Positions 51,219-61,947 are shown, counted from the first letter of the stretch. The stretch: DNA of 64,000 nucleotides from Pseudomonas sp. EpS/L25 (GCF_001512295.1 NZ_LNUP01000015.1:343058-407057), one strand, 5' to 3'. Notes: a model not told the origin generated them from the letters alone. Made by a program: numbers and translations.

Positions 51219-52939
51219 CGGAGGGTTTCGCTTCCAGTCAGGCGTTTGAGGGTGCTGCGCAGGATGGTGTCGTCGGCATCGGCGTCGAGACCGGCGCGCC
51301 AGACCTTGCGGGCTTCGCTGCGCTTGCCCCGGGCCCAGAGCACCTCGCCGAAGTGGGCGGCCACCTCGGCATCGGGGAAGCGTTCGAAGGCCTGGCGCAG
51401 GTAGCGCTCGGCGTCGGCCAACTGGCCCTGGCGATAGCGGACCCAACCCATGCTGTCGAGGATGGCCGGATCGTCCGGGCTCAGCTGGTGCGCCTTGTCG
51501 ATCAGCTGGCGCGCCTCGGCCAGGCGGGGGGTGCGATCGGCCAGGGTGTAGCCCAGGGCATTGAGCGCCATGGCGTTGTCGGGGTCGTGGGCGATGATGT
51601 AGCGCAGGTCGCTCTCCAGCTGACCGAGATCGCCGCGCTTCTCCGCCAGCATGGAGCGGACGTAGAGCAGGTTGAGGTCGTTGGGGTACTGCTGCAGGGC
51701 CTGCTGCACGGTCTGGTCGGCGAGGGCGAGCTGGTCGGCGCTGGCCAGGCCTTCGGCCTCGAGGAGGTACAGCGGCACGGCGTATTCGCTCTGGCGCTTG
51801 CGGGCCTCGGCCAGGCGCTGGCGTGCCTCGACGGTGCGGCCGGCACCGAGCAGGATTTCCGTCTGGCGCTGCTGGGCGGCCAGGTAATCGGTACCCGGAC
51901 CGACCTGGGCGTATTCGGCCAGGGCCTGCTCGGGCTGGTCGAGCTCTTCGTAGCTGCGCCCCAGGTTGAGGTGCGCGGCGTCCACATGGCTGCCGCGGGC
52001 GACCAGCTCCTTGAGGTAGACCTGGGCTTCCTGCCAGGCCTGGGCCTCCAGGCAGACCAGCGCCAGGGAGAATCGGAGGTCGTCGTCATCGGGGAACTGG
52101 CTGACCAGCTCGGCGAATTCGCGCTTGGCCTGGTCCAGGCGATCCAGCTCCACCAGCAGGCGCGCATGGGCCAGGCGCAGGCGACGGTCTTCCGGATGCT
52201 GGCGAATGCCGGCCTCGAGCAGCGGCAGGGCCTCGGCGCTGCGATCCTCGCTCTGCAGCAGGCGGGCCCGCAGCAGCAGCGGGGCGACTTCGCGCTTGGC
52301 CGCCGGATTGCGCTCCAGCAGTTTCAGGGCTTCGTCGGCACGACCGTCCTGCTGCAGCAGCAGCGCCTTGCCGAACAGCAGCTGGCCGTTGTGCGGGTAC
52401 TTGGTCAGCAGTCGGTCGAAGCTCTTGAGCAGGCCGGCGCGGGTGGTCTCGTCGGTTTCCGCCGCGGACAGGGCGAGGAAGTCGAAATGGGTATCGCCCT
52501 GGCCCTGGAGCACCTTTTCCATGTAGACCATGGATTCGTCATAGCGCCCGGCGCGGGCCAGCATGATGGCGGCGGCGCGCTGGGCGTCCAGGTTGTCCGG
52601 GGCGTTGCGGGCCCAGATCTGCGCGGTTTCCAGCGCCGGGGTGTCCGCGCCGAGGTACTCGGCGATGCGGAAGGCCCGTTCGGCCACGCCCGGATCCTGG
52701 GTCGACTTGGCCTGCTCGACGTAGTTGGTCAGGGCGATGTCGAACCTATTGCGCTGGCCGGCCAACTCGGCGACCAGCAGGTCGTAGAGGGTGTCTTCGC
52801 GAAAGGAGCCGGCCGGTTGTGGCGTGCTCGTCTTGGCGGTGGGCGCAGGAATGGCGGCTTCGGGCGTCGGCTGACGGCCGAGATTCTGGCAGCCGGCGAG
52901 CAACAGGGCGGTCGTCAGCAGCGCGAGGTATCTGGTCAT
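51215..52939 (-). CDS. TPR-repeat lipoprotein upstream of lolB
   Basis: A 574-residue lipoprotein ([17 protein letters not shown]) with many tetratricopeptide repeats between residues 80 and 540 (for example [20 protein letters not shown]). It matches the conserved Pseudomonas protein encoded next to lolB (PA4667 position) that is thought to work in the periplasm as a scaffold; no activity is known. It is divergent from hemA, sharing the 245-base gap, and overlaps lolB by 4 bases. Confidence 0.9.
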   Translation of the reverse strand: MTRYLALLTTALLLAGCQNLGRQPTPEAAIPAPTAKTSTPQPAGSFREDTLYDLLVAELAGQRNRFDIALTNYVEQAKSTQDPGVAERAFRIAEYLGADTPALETAQIWARNAPDNLDAQRAAAIMLARAGRYDESMVYMEKVLQGQGDTHFDFLALSAAETDETTRAGLLKSFDRLLTKYPHNGQLLFGKALLLQQDGRADEALKLLERNPAAKREVAPLLLRARLLQSEDRSAEALPLLEAGIRQHPEDRRLRLAHARLLVELDRLDQAKREFAELVSQFPDDDDLRFSLALVCLEAQAWQEAQVYLKELVARGSHVDAAHLNLGRSYEELDQPEQALAEYAQVGPGTDYLAAQQRQTEILLGAGRTVEARQRLAEARKRQSEYAVPLYLLEAEGLASADQLALADQTVQQALQQYPNDLNLLYVRSMLAEKRGDLGQLESDLRYIIAHDPDNAMALNALGYTLADRTPRLAEARQLIDKAHQLSPDDPAILDSMGWVRYRQGQLADAERYLRQAFERFPDAEVAAHFGEVLWARGKRSEARKVWRAGLDADADDTILRSTLKRLTGSETLR

Positions 52940-53089
52940 AGGGTCGGGGCGGCCTTTTTACAGTCGGTCCATCATGCCACAAGAGTCGCCGTGGCCGCGT
53001 TGCCCACGCGTGGCGACGCGCACGGGAAGTGCGGTGGTCGAGGCTGTTGACGCCTTTTGTCCGGCAAGATTCATTCGCCCAGGCTATGA

Positions 53090-53154
53090 CGGCCATTGTC
53101 CGACGGCTCGTCGCTGCTGGTTGTCGCCACCGCCCGCGCGTAGGACAATGGCCG
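53090..53154 (+). promoter_or_regulatory. Perfect 12-bp inverted repeat in the hemA leader
   Basis: CGGCCATTGTCC (53090-53101) and GGACAATGGCCG (53143-53154) are exact reverse complements 41 bases apart, ending 30 bases before the hemA ATG. A TTGACG at 53046-53051 upstream may be the -35 of the hemA promoter. It could form a leader stem or be a divided operator. No T-run follows. Confidence 0.6.
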
Positions 53155-53184
53155 GCTTTCCTATCCGTTCGACTGCTTGCGTCC

Positions 53185-54453
53185 ATGGCCTTTCTCGCGC
53201 TCGGCATCAATCACAAGACCGCCTCGGTTGAGGTGCGCGAACGTGTGGCTTTCACTCCGGAGCAGACGGTCGAGGCCCTGCGCCAGCTGGAGCAGGCCAC
53301 CCACAGCCGCGAAGCGGCCATTCTCTCCACCTGCAATCGCAGTGAACTCTACCTGGAGGTGGAGCCCAGTCTGGCGGAAGCCGTGCTGGCCTGGCTCGCC
53401 CAGTATCACCGGGTGCCGCTGGAGGATCTGCGCGCCAGCATCTATTTGCATCAGGACGAAGCCGCGGTGCGCCACATGATGCGGGTGGCCGCGGGCCTGG
53501 ATTCCATGGTGCTGGGCGAACCGCAGATCCTCGGCCAGTTGAAGTCGGCCTATGCCGTGGCGCGCGAGGCCGGCACCGTCGGCCCGCTGCTGGGACGGTT
53601 GTTCCAGGCCACCTTCAATACCGCCAAGGCGGTACGCACCGACACGGCGATCGGCGAGAACCCGGTGTCGGTGGCCTTCGCCGCGGTCAGCCTGGCCAAG
53701 CAGATCTTCAGCGACCTGAGTCGCAGCCAGGCGCTGCTGATCGGCGCCGGCGAGACCATCACCCTGGTCGCCCGCCATCTCCACGATCAGGGCGTACGCC
53801 GGATCGTGGTCGCCAACCGCACCCTGGAACGTGCCAGCCACCTGGCGGAAGAATTCGGCGCCCATACCGTGCTGCTGGCCGATATTCCCGACGAACTGGT
53901 CAACAGCGACATCGTCATCAGCTCCACCGCCAGCCAGTTGCCCATCCTCGGCAAGGGCGCGGTCGAGCGGGCACTCAAGCAGCGCCGGCACAAGCCCATC
54001 TTCATGGTCGACATCGCCGTCCCACGCGACATCGAGCCGGAGGTGAGCGAGCTGGAAGACGTCTACCTCTATACGGTGGACGACCTGCACGAGGTGGTGG
54101 CGGAGAATCTCAAGAGTCGCCAGGGCGCCGCCCAGGCCGCCGAGAAGCTGGTGCTGGCCGGGGTCGAGGACTTCATGCAGCGGCTGCGCGAGCGCGCCGC
54201 GGTGGACGTGGTCCGCGCCTATCGCCAGCAGGGCGAGCAGATCCGCGACGACGAACTGGCCCGTGCCCAGCGCCTGCTGGCCAACGGCGCCGATCCTCAG
54301 GAAGCCCTGGCGGCCCTGGCGCGTAGCCTGACCAACAAGCTGATGCACGCGCCCAGCGTGCAGCTCAAGAAACTATCCGCCGAGGGACGCGTCGATGCGC
54401 TGACCCTGGCCCAGGAACTCTTCGCCCTCGACGAGGGTTTGGACAAGACATGA
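53185..54453 (+). CDS. hemA: Glutamyl-tRNA reductase
   Basis: First step of C5 tetrapyrrole synthesis: reduces glutamyl-tRNA to glutamate-1-semialdehyde with NADPH. 422 residues. Catalytic Cys50 in [11 protein letters not shown], the NADPH fold [13 protein letters not shown] and the dimer domain are present. [20 protein letters not shown] starts right at the ATG, supporting this start despite no obvious ribosome site. The stop overlaps the prfA start by 4 bases. Confidence 0.97.
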   Translation: MAFLALGINHKTASVEVRERVAFTPEQTVEALRQLEQATHSREAAILSTCNRSELYLEVEPSLAEAVLAWLAQYHRVPLEDLRASIYLHQDEAAVRHMMRVAAGLDSMVLGEPQILGQLKSAYAVAREAGTVGPLLGRLFQATFNTAKAVRTDTAIGENPVSVAFAAVSLAKQIFSDLSRSQALLIGAGETITLVARHLHDQGVRRIVVANRTLERASHLAEEFGAHTVLLADIPDELVNSDIVISSTASQLPILGKGAVERALKQRRHKPIFMVDIAVPRDIEPEVSELEDVYLYTVDDLHEVVAENLKSRQGAAQAAEKLVLAGVEDFMQRLRERAAVDVVRAYRQQGEQIRDDELARAQRLLANGADPQEALAALARSLTNKLMHAPSVQLKKLSAEGRVDALTLAQELFALDEGLDKT

Positions 54454-55532
54454 AGACCTCTCTGTTGCACAAGCTCGACGGTCTGCAGGATCGTTTCGAG
54501 GAACTGACGGCGCTGCTCGGCGACGCCGAGGTCATCAGCGACCAGACCCAGTTCCGCGCCTATTCCAAGGAGTACGCCGAACTCGAGCCGGTGAGCCAGG
54601 CGTTCAGCGAGTATCGCAAGGTGCAGGCCGACCTGGAGGGCGCCCAGGCGCTGCTCAAGGACAGCGATCCGGACCTGCGCGAGATGGCCGAGGAAGAGGT
54701 CGCTACCGCCAGGGCGCGGCTGCAGGAGCTGGAGGACGAGTTGCAGCGCATGATGCTGCCCAAGGACCCCAACGATGGGCGCAACGTCTTCCTGGAAATC
54801 CGCGCCGGTACCGGTGGCGACGAGGCGGCGATCTTCGCCGGCGACCTGTTCCGCATGTATTCGCGCTATGCCGAGCGGCAGGGCTGGCGGCTGGAAGTGC
54901 TGTCGGAAAACGAGGGCGAGCACGGTGGCTTCAAGGAAGTCATCGCCCGGGTCGAGGGCGACAACGTCTACGCCAAGCTCAAGTTCGAGTCCGGTGCGCA
55001 CCGGGTGCAGCGGGTGCCGGAGACCGAATCCCAGGGTCGCATCCATACCTCGGCCTGCACCGTGGCGGTACTGCCCGAGCCCGACGAGCAGCAGGCCATC
55101 GAGATCAACCCGGCCGATCTGCGCGTCGATACCTATCGTTCCTCCGGCGCGGGCGGTCAGCACGTCAACAAGACCGACTCCGCCGTGCGTATCACCCACC
55201 TCCCCACCGGCATCGTGGTGGAGTGCCAGGAAGAGCGCTCGCAGCATAAGAATCGCGCCAAGGCCATGGCCTGGTTGTCGGCCAAGCTCAACGATCAGCA
55301 GGATGCGGCGGCGCACAAGGAGATGTCCGATACCCGTCGGCTGCTGGTGGGTTCCGGTGACCGCTCCGAGCGCATCCGCACCTACAACTTCCCCCAGGGG
55401 CGGGTCACCGATCACCGCATCAACCTGACGCTCTACTCCCTGGGTGAGGTGGTGAACGGCGATGTCCAGCAGGTGATCGACCCGCTCCTGCAGGAGTACC
55501 AGGCCGATCAACTGGCGGCGCTGGGAGACTGA
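54450..55532 (+). CDS. prfA: Peptide chain release factor 1
   Basis: Recognises UAA/UAG and triggers peptide release. 360 residues. The GGQ motif (235-237, [12 protein letters not shown]) and the PxT-type codon-recognition region are in place. ATGA overlap with hemA; prmC, which methylates the GGQ Gln, starts 3 bases downstream, the usual hemA-prfA-prmC order. Confidence 0.97.
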   Translation: MKTSLLHKLDGLQDRFEELTALLGDAEVISDQTQFRAYSKEYAELEPVSQAFSEYRKVQADLEGAQALLKDSDPDLREMAEEEVATARARLQELEDELQRMMLPKDPNDGRNVFLEIRAGTGGDEAAIFAGDLFRMYSRYAERQGWRLEVLSENEGEHGGFKEVIARVEGDNVYAKLKFESGAHRVQRVPETESQGRIHTSACTVAVLPEPDEQQAIEINPADLRVDTYRSSGAGGQHVNKTDSAVRITHLPTGIVVECQEERSQHKNRAKAMAWLSAKLNDQQDAAAHKEMSDTRRLLVGSGDRSERIRTYNFPQGRVTDHRINLTLYSLGEVVNGDVQQVIDPLLQEYQADQLAALGD

Positions 55533-55535
55533 CCC

Positions 55536-56366
55536 ATGGCCACCATCGGCGCCTTGCTGCGCGAAACCCAGTTGCCGGACTCGTCCAGCGCTCGCCTCGA
55601 CGTGGAGCTGCTGCTGGCCGCCGCCCTGGGCAAGCCGCGTAGTTACCTGCGCACCTGGCCGGAAAAGCTGGTGTCGCGCGAGGTCTTGGCGCGCTTCCAG
55701 GCCGATCTGGAGCGCCGCCGCCAGGGCGAGCCGGTGGCCTACATCCTTGGGCAGCAGGGCTTCTGGTCGCTGGATCTGGAGGTGAGCCCCGATACGCTGA
55801 TTCCCCGCCCGGACACCGAGGTGCTGGTGGAGACCGCCCTCGCGTTGCCGCTGGCCGACGAGGCCCGGGTGCTGGATCTGGGAACCGGTACCGGCGCCAT
55901 CGCCCTGGCCCTGGCCCATGAACGGCCGCGCTGGCAGGTCCTCGGGGTGGATCGTATTCCCGCCGCAGTCGAACTGGCCCGTCGCAATGCCGAGCGCCTG
56001 CGCCTGGGCACTGTCCGCTTCGTCGAGAGTCATTGGTTCAGCGCCCTGGAAGGCCAGCGTTTCGCGCTCATCGTCAGCAACCCGCCCTATATCGCCGGTA
56101 GCGATCGTCATCTGGACGAGGGCGACGTGCGCTTCGAGCCGCGCAGCGCCCTGGTCGCCGGCGCCGATGGCCTGGACGACATCCGCGACTTGATCATGGC
56201 AGCACCCGCCCACCTGCAGCCCGATGGCTGGCTGTGGCTGGAGCATGGCTTCGAGCAGGCCGCCGCGGTGCGCGAGCTGCTGGAGCGCCAGGGCTTCCGC
56301 GCGGTCGAGAGTCGGCGCGACCTGGGCGGTCACGACCGGATCAGCGGAGGCCGTTGGTCATGCTGA
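55536..56366 (+). CDS. prmC: Release-factor glutamine methyltransferase
   Basis: Methylates the GGQ glutamine of RF1 and RF2 with S-adenosylmethionine. 276 residues. The SAM loop VLDLGTGTGAIALALA and catalytic NPPY (182-185) are intact, as is RPDTEVLVE. The stop lies 7 bases inside the following moeB gene, so translation is coupled. Confidence 0.96.
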   Translation: MATIGALLRETQLPDSSSARLDVELLLAAALGKPRSYLRTWPEKLVSREVLARFQADLERRRQGEPVAYILGQQGFWSLDLEVSPDTLIPRPDTEVLVETALALPLADEARVLDLGTGTGAIALALAHERPRWQVLGVDRIPAAVELARRNAERLRLGTVRFVESHWFSALEGQRFALIVSNPPYIAGSDRHLDEGDVRFEPRSALVAGADGLDDIRDLIMAAPAHLQPDGWLWLEHGFEQAAAVRELLERQGFRAVESRRDLGGHDRISGGRWSC

Positions 56367-57115
56367 GCGACCGTGAGCTGCTGCGCTACAGCCGGCAGAT
56401 CCTGCTGGCCCAGGTGGACATCGCCGGACAATTGCGCCTGAAAGCGGCCAAGGTGCTCATCGTCGGGCTCGGCGGCCTGGGCTCGCCGGTGGCACTCTAT
56501 CTGGCTGCGGCCGGCGTGGGCGAATTGCACCTGGCCGACTTCGACTGCGTCGACCTGAGCAATCTACAACGTCAGGTGCTGCACGACGAAAGCCTGATCG
56601 GCCAGGGCAAGGTGGATTCCGCCCTGCAACGCCTGGCAGCGCTCAATCCCGAGGTGCGCCTGCTGCCGCTGCGCGAGGCGCTGGATGCCGACAGCCTGCA
56701 GGAGCGGGTCGCCGCGGTGGATCTGGTATTGGATTGCTCGGACAACTTCACCACCCGCACGGCGGTGAACGCCGCCTGCGTGGCCACCGGTCGCCCCCTG
56801 GTGAGCGGTGCGGCCATCCGCCTGGAAGGCCAACTCAGCGTGTTCGATTCGCGCCGGGCCGACAGCCCCTGCTACCACTGCCTCTATGGCGAGGGCAGCG
56901 AAGCCGAACTCAGTTGCAGCGAAGCCGGGGTGCTCGGCCCGGTGGTTGGACTGGTAGGCAGCCTGCAAGCGCTGGAAGCCCTGAAACTGCTGGCCGAATT
57001 CGGCGAGCCCCTGATTGGTCGCCTGCTGCTGGTGGATGCAGCGGGTAGTCGCTTCCGCGAATTGCGGGTCAAGCGCGATCCGGGTTGCCCGGTATGCGGC
57101 GCCCGCCATGGCTGA
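56360..57115 (+). CDS. moeB: MoeB/ThiF-type adenylyltransferase
   Basis: A 251-residue E1-like enzyme that adenylates the C terminus of a small sulfur-carrier protein (MoaD for molybdopterin). The ATP loop [17 protein letters not shown], Arg in [10 protein letters not shown] and two CxxC zinc pairs (CYHC and CPVC) are present. Overlaps prmC by 7 bases and murI by 8 bases. Activation of ThiS instead of or besides MoaD is possible, as no other moa genes are nearby. Confidence 0.92.
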   Translation: MLSDRELLRYSRQILLAQVDIAGQLRLKAAKVLIVGLGGLGSPVALYLAAAGVGELHLADFDCVDLSNLQRQVLHDESLIGQGKVDSALQRLAALNPEVRLLPLREALDADSLQERVAAVDLVLDCSDNFTTRTAVNAACVATGRPLVSGAAIRLEGQLSVFDSRRADSPCYHCLYGEGSEAELSCSEAGVLGPVVGLVGSLQALEALKLLAEFGEPLIGRLLLVDAAGSRFRELRVKRDPGCPVCGARHG

Positions 57116-57899
57116 CGAGGCACCGGTCGGGGTCTTCGACTCGGGCGTCGGCGGCCTGTCGGTGCTGGCGGAGATCCACCGGCTGATGCCGGCGGAAACC
57201 CTGCATTACGTGGCCGATTGCGGCCACATCCCCTATGGCGAGAAAACCCCGGAATACATCCGCGAGCGCTGCCAGGTGATCGCGGCGCGGCTGCGCGAGC
57301 AGGGTGCCAAGGCACTGGTGGTGGCCTGCAACACTGCCACGGTGGCCGCGGTGGCCGATCTGCGCGAACGCTATTCCGACTGGCCCATCGTCGGCATGGA
57401 ACCCGCGGTCAAGCCGGCGGCGGCGGCCACGCGCAATGGCGTGGTCGGGGTCCTGGCGACCACCGGCACGCTGCAGAGCGCCAAGTTCGCCGCCTTGCTC
57501 GACCGCTTCGCCCATGGCGTCCAGGTACTTACCCAGCCCTGCCCGGGCCTCGTGGAGCAGGTCGAACGCGGCGATCTGCACGGCCCCCAGACCCGCCGGC
57601 TGCTGCAGGGGTTCGTCGAGCCGCTGCTGGCAGCCGGCTGCGACACCCTGATCCTGGGTTGCACCCACTATCCCTTCCTGCGTCCGTTGTTGGCCGAGCT
57701 GGTGCCACCCGAGGTCATCCTGGTGGACACCGGCGCCGCCGTGGCGCGCCGGCTGCAGAGTCTGTTGGCGCTCGGCGGGCGGCTCGCGCAGGGGCCGGCC
57801 GGTCCGACCCGTTTCTGGACCTCGGGCGATTCCGTCGAGCTGGCTGGGGTACTGCCCCAGCTATGGCCGGCGGGCGCCGAGGTACAGGCGTTCGTCTGA
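57108..57899 (+). CDS. murI: Glutamate racemase
   Basis: Makes D-glutamate for peptidoglycan. 263 residues. The catalytic pair Cys74 (VVACNTA) and Cys185 (LGCTHYPF) and the DSGVGGLSV signature with Asp11 are intact. It starts inside the end of moeB (8-base overlap), completing the hemA-prfA-prmC-moeB-murI string. The 150 bases after it contain the pagL promoter region. Confidence 0.96.
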   Translation: MADEAPVGVFDSGVGGLSVLAEIHRLMPAETLHYVADCGHIPYGEKTPEYIRERCQVIAARLREQGAKALVVACNTATVAAVADLRERYSDWPIVGMEPAVKPAAAATRNGVVGVLATTGTLQSAKFAALLDRFAHGVQVLTQPCPGLVEQVERGDLHGPQTRRLLQGFVEPLLAAGCDTLILGCTHYPFLRPLLAELVPPEVILVDTGAAVARRLQSLLALGGRLAQGPAGPTRFWTSGDSVELAGVLPQLWPAGAEVQAFV

Positions 57900-58050
57900 C
57901 TATCCGTCAGGGTTTCGCTCGCCAAAGTCTTTTCCAGCGATTAGCATCCGACCTTGTAGGTAAAAAAGTCTTAGCCTGTGAACCCCTTCACGGCTTGCTG
58001 GTCAATGCTGGCAGTTCGTAAAAACTAGAAACATCCATAAGGGCACTTTC

Positions 58051-58575
58051 ATGAACAAATTGCTTTCCTTCGCAGTAGCCACCGCGCTTGCGCTCGGTGG
58101 AGTGGCGTCGGTACAGGCCGCCGAGATCACCGGTGCGGTCGGTGCGACCAGCCAGAGCGGGATGACCTACCGCCTTGGTGCCGGTTGGAAGTGGGACAAG
58201 AGCTGGTGGGAAAGCTCCACGGGCCGCCTGACCGGCTACTGGGATGCCGGCTACACCTACTGGGAAGGCGAGAGCGGCCATTCCTCCGGTGAGCATTCGC
58301 TGTCCTTCGCTCCGGTATTCGTCTATGAATTCGGCAGGGGCTACGTGAAGCCCTTCGTCGAGGCCGGTATCGGCGTTTCGGTGTTCTCCAGCACCAAGGT
58401 CGGCGAGCAGGACCTGGGGTCGGCCTTCAACTTCGAGGACCGCATCGGCCTGGGTCTGAAGTTCGGTGAAACTCAGCGCGTCGGCATCCGCGCCACCCAC
58501 TATTCCAACGCGGGCATCAAGCAGCCCAACGACGGCATCGAGTCGTACGCGCTGTTCTATAGCCACAGCCTCTGA
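58051..58575 (+). CDS. pagL: Lipid A 3-O-deacylase PagL
   Basis: An outer-membrane eight-stranded barrel that removes the 3-O acyl chain of lipid A. The 174-residue precursor has a signal peptide ending VQAA. The catalytic triad is in RATHYSNAGIKQPNDGIESY: His150, Ser152 and Glu164 of the precursor, and the protein ends FYSHSL. P. aeruginosa has pagL in this same place. AAGGG precedes the ATG. A bidirectional terminator follows the stop. Confidence 0.93.
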   Translation: MNKLLSFAVATALALGGVASVQAAEITGAVGATSQSGMTYRLGAGWKWDKSWWESSTGRLTGYWDAGYTYWEGESGHSSGEHSLSFAPVFVYEFGRGYVKPFVEAGIGVSVFSSTKVGEQDLGSAFNFEDRIGLGLKFGETQRVGIRATHYSNAGIKQPNDGIESYALFYSHSL

Positions 58576-58591
58576 GCCGCGGTTGGAATGC

Positions 58592-58618
58592 AAAAAGCCG
58601 GACCTAGTCCGGCTTTTT
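58592..58618. terminator. Bidirectional terminator shared by pagL and phrB
   Basis: AAAAAGCCGGAC-CTA-GTCCGGCTTTTT is an almost perfect palindrome with a T-run on both strands. It terminates pagL rightwards and phrB leftwards. The phrB stop codon (58604-58606) is the three-base loop of the hairpin, so its last codons form part of the stem. Confidence 0.92.
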
Positions 58619-60025
58619 CGTTTCCGTCTTCCGCGCCATACCGCGATAGGCGGCGAGGGCGCGCTGGCGGCTTTCGCCCAGATCCACCAGGGGTGTCAGG
58701 TAGCGGGCGCCCGGGGTGTGCACGGCCTTGCCCTTGAGCTCAGCCAGTTCCGGTACCCAGGTGCGCACATAGTCACCCCGCGCATCTATCTTCAACGCCT
58801 GGGTCTGGGGATTGAATACCCGGAAGTAGGGCACCGAGTCCGTGCCGGTGGAGGCGCTCCACTGCCAGCCGCCGTTGTTGGAGGCCAGGTCGCCATCGAC
58901 GAGATGACGCATGAACCAGCGCTCGCCCTCACGCCAGTCGATCAGCAGGTTCTTGCAGAGGAACATGGCGGTGAGCATGCGCATACGGTTGTGCATCCAG
59001 CCGGTCTGCTGGAGTTGGCGCATGGCCGCATCGATGATGGGAATGCCGGTGCGACCTTGCTGCCAGGCGGCGAGGCCGTCGGGATCGTCGCGCCAGGGCA
59101 GGGCGGCGAGTTCGCGATTGAAGGGTTGATGACGCGAGACCCAGGGATAGCCCACCAGCACATGGCGATAGAATTCGCGCCAGAGCAGTTCGGTGATCCA
59201 GGTCGCCGCGCCTTGGCTACCGCCGCTCAATCGTCCCCCGTTGGCCACGACCGCGGCCTGCAGGCATTGCCGTGGCGACAGCACGCCGGCATTCAGGTAA
59301 GCCGATAGCTGGCTGGTACCGGGTTCGGACGGGATGTCGCGTGCCTGGTAATAATCGTCCAGGTCATCGCGGATGAAGGTCTTCAGGCGTTGCAATGCCG
59401 CCTGTTCACCTGCCGGCCAAAGCTGGCGCACCTCGGCCGCAGGCTCGGTGAAGCCGTCGATCCGGGTAGGCAACTCGTCGGACTGAAGCGCAGCCTTCTG
59501 CTGCTTGCCAGGCGCTGGCAGCGGCGTAGGCAAGCCGGTCTCCAGGCGCGCCAGGCAGGTCTTCTTGAACTGGCCGAAGACCTTGAAATAGCCGCCACTC
59601 TTGGTCAGCACCGTACCCGGCGCGAACAGGGTCTGGTCCAGATAGCGATGCGTAGCGAGCCCGGCGGCGTCGAAGGCCTGGGTCACCGCCTCGTCACGGG
59701 CGGCTTCGTTGAGGCCGTATTCGTCATTGAAATAGAGATGCTGGGCCTCGACTTCCCGGGCCAGGTCGAGCAGCACCTGCGGCGCCTGCTCCCAGGTAGC
59801 GGCCTTGCGGACCAACAGGGGAATGCCCAGTGCCTTGAGGGTCTTGCCCAGCTCGGCAAGATTGCGCAGCCAGAAGTCGACCTTGACCGGCGCCTCGTCG
59901 TGCGCCTGCCATTGCACAGGGCTCACCAGGAAGACGGCGATGACCGGCCCCTGTTCGGCGGCGGCGTGGAGAGCGGGATGGTCATGGTGGCGCAGGTCGG
60001 TTCGAAACCAGACGAGGCCCCTCAT
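58604..60025 (-). CDS. phrB: Deoxyribodipyrimidine photolyase
   Basis: Light-driven repair of cyclobutane pyrimidine dimers. 473 residues: the N-terminal antenna-binding Rossmann domain (LVWFRTDLRHHDHPAL) and C-terminal FAD domain with TELLWREFYRHVL, WQQGRTGIPIIDAAMRQL, WMHNRMRML and the DLASNNGGWQWSASTGTD signature. It overlaps the merR gene by 4 bases as the last gene of a ybgA-merR-phrB operon. Confidence 0.96.
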   Translation of the reverse strand: MRGLVWFRTDLRHHDHPALHAAAEQGPVIAVFLVSPVQWQAHDEAPVKVDFWLRNLAELGKTLKALGIPLLVRKAATWEQAPQVLLDLAREVEAQHLYFNDEYGLNEAARDEAVTQAFDAAGLATHRYLDQTLFAPGTVLTKSGGYFKVFGQFKKTCLARLETGLPTPLPAPGKQQKAALQSDELPTRIDGFTEPAAEVRQLWPAGEQAALQRLKTFIRDDLDDYYQARDIPSEPGTSQLSAYLNAGVLSPRQCLQAAVVANGGRLSGGSQGAATWITELLWREFYRHVLVGYPWVSRHQPFNRELAALPWRDDPDGLAAWQQGRTGIPIIDAAMRQLQQTGWMHNRMRMLTAMFLCKNLLIDWREGERWFMRHLVDGDLASNNGGWQWSASTGTDSVPYFRVFNPQTQALKIDARGDYVRTWVPELAELKGKAVHTPGARYLTPLVDLGESRQRALAAYRGMARKTETKKPD

Positions 60026-60966
60026 GCATGGCGTTCCTGACGCAACAGCCCGGCGCTCTGCAGCCGATCGAAGGCCTCACCCGGGCCGCGGGCCGGTGCG
60101 GCTTCGGCGGTCAGGGATTCGCCCAGCGCACCCAGGGTCAGGCAGGGCAGGGAATGCCGGTTGGCGAAGGCTTGCAGCTGGCGCCGCAGGTCGCTGTCAG
60201 GACGGCTGTCGCGGCAAAGGATCAGCGCACGGGGTTCGAGCTGTTCGACCAGGCGATCCAGATTGCTGGCCGGGATCGACCATTCCACCAGCTCCACCGG
60301 GCAATCCGCGGCGCTGATCAACCAGGCGCACAGCCAGAGCGACGCGTTCATCGGCGTGTCGTCCAGGTTCAGCAGCACCAGCGGGGCACCACGCAGACTG
60401 TGCTGGCTATGGTAGATACGCGCCCCCAGCTTGCTGCGCAGCCAGGTATGGAAGAACACCTGCTGCAGGCGACCGTCGTCGGTGGCCTGGCACAGCCGCT
60501 CCAGTTCGCGCAGCAGGGGCGCCAGCAACTGGTCCAGCAATACCCGCGGCGGATAGAGCGACGCCGCACGGTTGTAGGCTTCATCCAGTGACCGCGAGGC
60601 GAGCCGGCCGATGGCGTCCATCATCTCCCGATGGATGCCTTGCCAGGGCGTATCGCTCGGCAGCACCGCCGGCCGCTGCTCGTCGAGCAGTCCCTTGACC
60701 TGGCTGACCGCTACGCCCCGGGCGATCCAGGCGAGGACCTGCTGTACGCGGACCACATGAGCCTCGCTGTACAGACGATGGCCCTTGGGGGTGCGCTTGG
60801 GCACCAGCAACCCATAGCGACGCTCCCAGGCGCGCAGGGTCACGGCATTCACCCCCGTACGCCGGGCGATTTCGCGGATGGGCAGCCACCCTTCGTGGAG
60901 GGCGGAATCGTAGTCCTGATCCTCACCGCCGGGCGATGAAGGCAAGGGGGTAGCGCTAGATGGCAT
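60022..60966 (-). CDS. MerR-family regulator of the LitR/CarH group, without the B12 histidine motif
   Basis: A 314-residue regulator: N-terminal MerR HTH (LPIREIARRTGVNAVTLRAW, then ERRYGLLVPKRTPKGHRLYS) followed by a helical domain and a Rossmann-like domain as in cobalamin-binding LitR/CarH photoreceptors. The W-x9-EH motif that contacts B12 is not preserved; the segment reads RLCQATDDGRLQQVFFHTW. P. putida has such regulators that act with separate light sensors. The gene overlaps ybgA (11 bases) and phrB (4 bases) and probably controls the operon through the TGTACA pair upstream. Confidence 0.82.
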   Translation of the reverse strand: MPSSATPLPSSPGGEDQDYDSALHEGWLPIREIARRTGVNAVTLRAWERRYGLLVPKRTPKGHRLYSEAHVVRVQQVLAWIARGVAVSQVKGLLDEQRPAVLPSDTPWQGIHREMMDAIGRLASRSLDEAYNRAASLYPPRVLLDQLLAPLLRELERLCQATDDGRLQQVFFHTWLRSKLGARIYHSQHSLRGAPLVLLNLDDTPMNASLWLCAWLISAADCPVELVEWSIPASNLDRLVEQLEPRALILCRDSRPDSDLRRQLQAFANRHSLPCLTLGALGESLTAEAAPARGPGEAFDRLQSAGLLRQERHA

Positions 60967-61924
60967 TTCGCAGACTCAGACGTTCGGGGTGCGGTTGCAG
61001 GTAGGCCTGCTCGTTCACATAGCGATCCGGATGCTGGCGGAAGTGATGCTTGAGCAGGGTCAGGGGGACCACCAGCGGGACGATCCCCTCATGGTACTGC
61101 TCGATCAGCTGCTGCATCTCCTGCTTCTCGCTGTCGCTTAGCACACGACGCAGATAACCGAAGAGATGATAGAGCACATTGCAGTGGGTGCCACGGGTCG
61201 CGCAGCGCTTGAGCGCCGCCATCAGGCCACTGAAGTACTCCTGACCCAGTTCGTCCAGGTTGCGCTGGCCGATGCTGCCGACCAGTTGGCCAAGCGCCCG
61301 GGCACGCTGCGGATCGTGGGCCATCAGCTGATACTTGTAGCGGGAATGGTAGGACAACAGTGCCCGCGCCGTCAGGCCCTGTTGCACCAGTTGCAGCCAG
61401 TGGGCGTGGGCGAAGACGCGGGTGACGAAGTTTTCCCGCAGCACCGGGTCGTTCAGCCGACCGGCTTCTTCCACCGGCAGGTCCGGACGCAGACGCATGA
61501 TGGCCGCGGCGAACAGACCACGCCCGTCGCTGTCGCTGCCCTGGCCGTTGGCGTGATAGACCTTGACCCGTTCCATGCCGCAAGAAGGCGATTTCTGCAT
61601 GAAGATGAAACCGGACAGGTCGGAGAGCTCCCCTGCCATCTTCTCACCATAGGCCGTAAGGGCATCGGTCACGTCCAGGCTTGGGTCGATGGTACCCACG
61701 GCACGCGGCGCCGATGAATCGCCAACCAGGCGAATCGGCTCGCGAGGCGTTCCCAGGCCGATAGCCATTTCCGGGCAGACCCGGACGAAATCGAAGTGCT
61801 CGGCGAAGGTCTGGCTGCAGAGCCGGGATTCCTTGTGCCCGCCGTTGTAGCGGACTTCGTCACCCAGCAGGCAGGCACTGATGCCCAGGCGCGGGCGGGG
61901 CAGTCTGGCGGCGTTGGAAGGCAT
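60956..61924 (-). CDS. ybgA: DUF523/DUF1722 protein (YbgA-like)
   Basis: A 322-residue fusion: DUF523 (LGISACLLGDEVRYNGGHKE, then VCPEMAIGLGTPREPIRL, with the SPSCG cysteine motif) and DUF1722/YbgA (LLSYHSRYKYQLMAHDPQR). E. coli ybgA is also next to phrB. Function is unproven; a thiol or metal centre is suggested by the conserved cysteines. AGGGG lies before the ATG, and a paired TTGTACAA operator lies 24-52 bases upstream of the start. Confidence 0.88.
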   Translation of the reverse strand: MPSNAARLPRPRLGISACLLGDEVRYNGGHKESRLCSQTFAEHFDFVRVCPEMAIGLGTPREPIRLVGDSSAPRAVGTIDPSLDVTDALTAYGEKMAGELSDLSGFIFMQKSPSCGMERVKVYHANGQGSDSDGRGLFAAAIMRLRPDLPVEEAGRLNDPVLRENFVTRVFAHAHWLQLVQQGLTARALLSYHSRYKYQLMAHDPQRARALGQLVGSIGQRNLDELGQEYFSGLMAALKRCATRGTHCNVLYHLFGYLRRVLSDSEKQEMQQLIEQYHEGIVPLVVPLTLLKHHFRQHPDRYVNEQAYLQPHPERLSLRNAI

Positions 61925-61947
61925 GGCAATCCCCTGTCGTGTATTTT

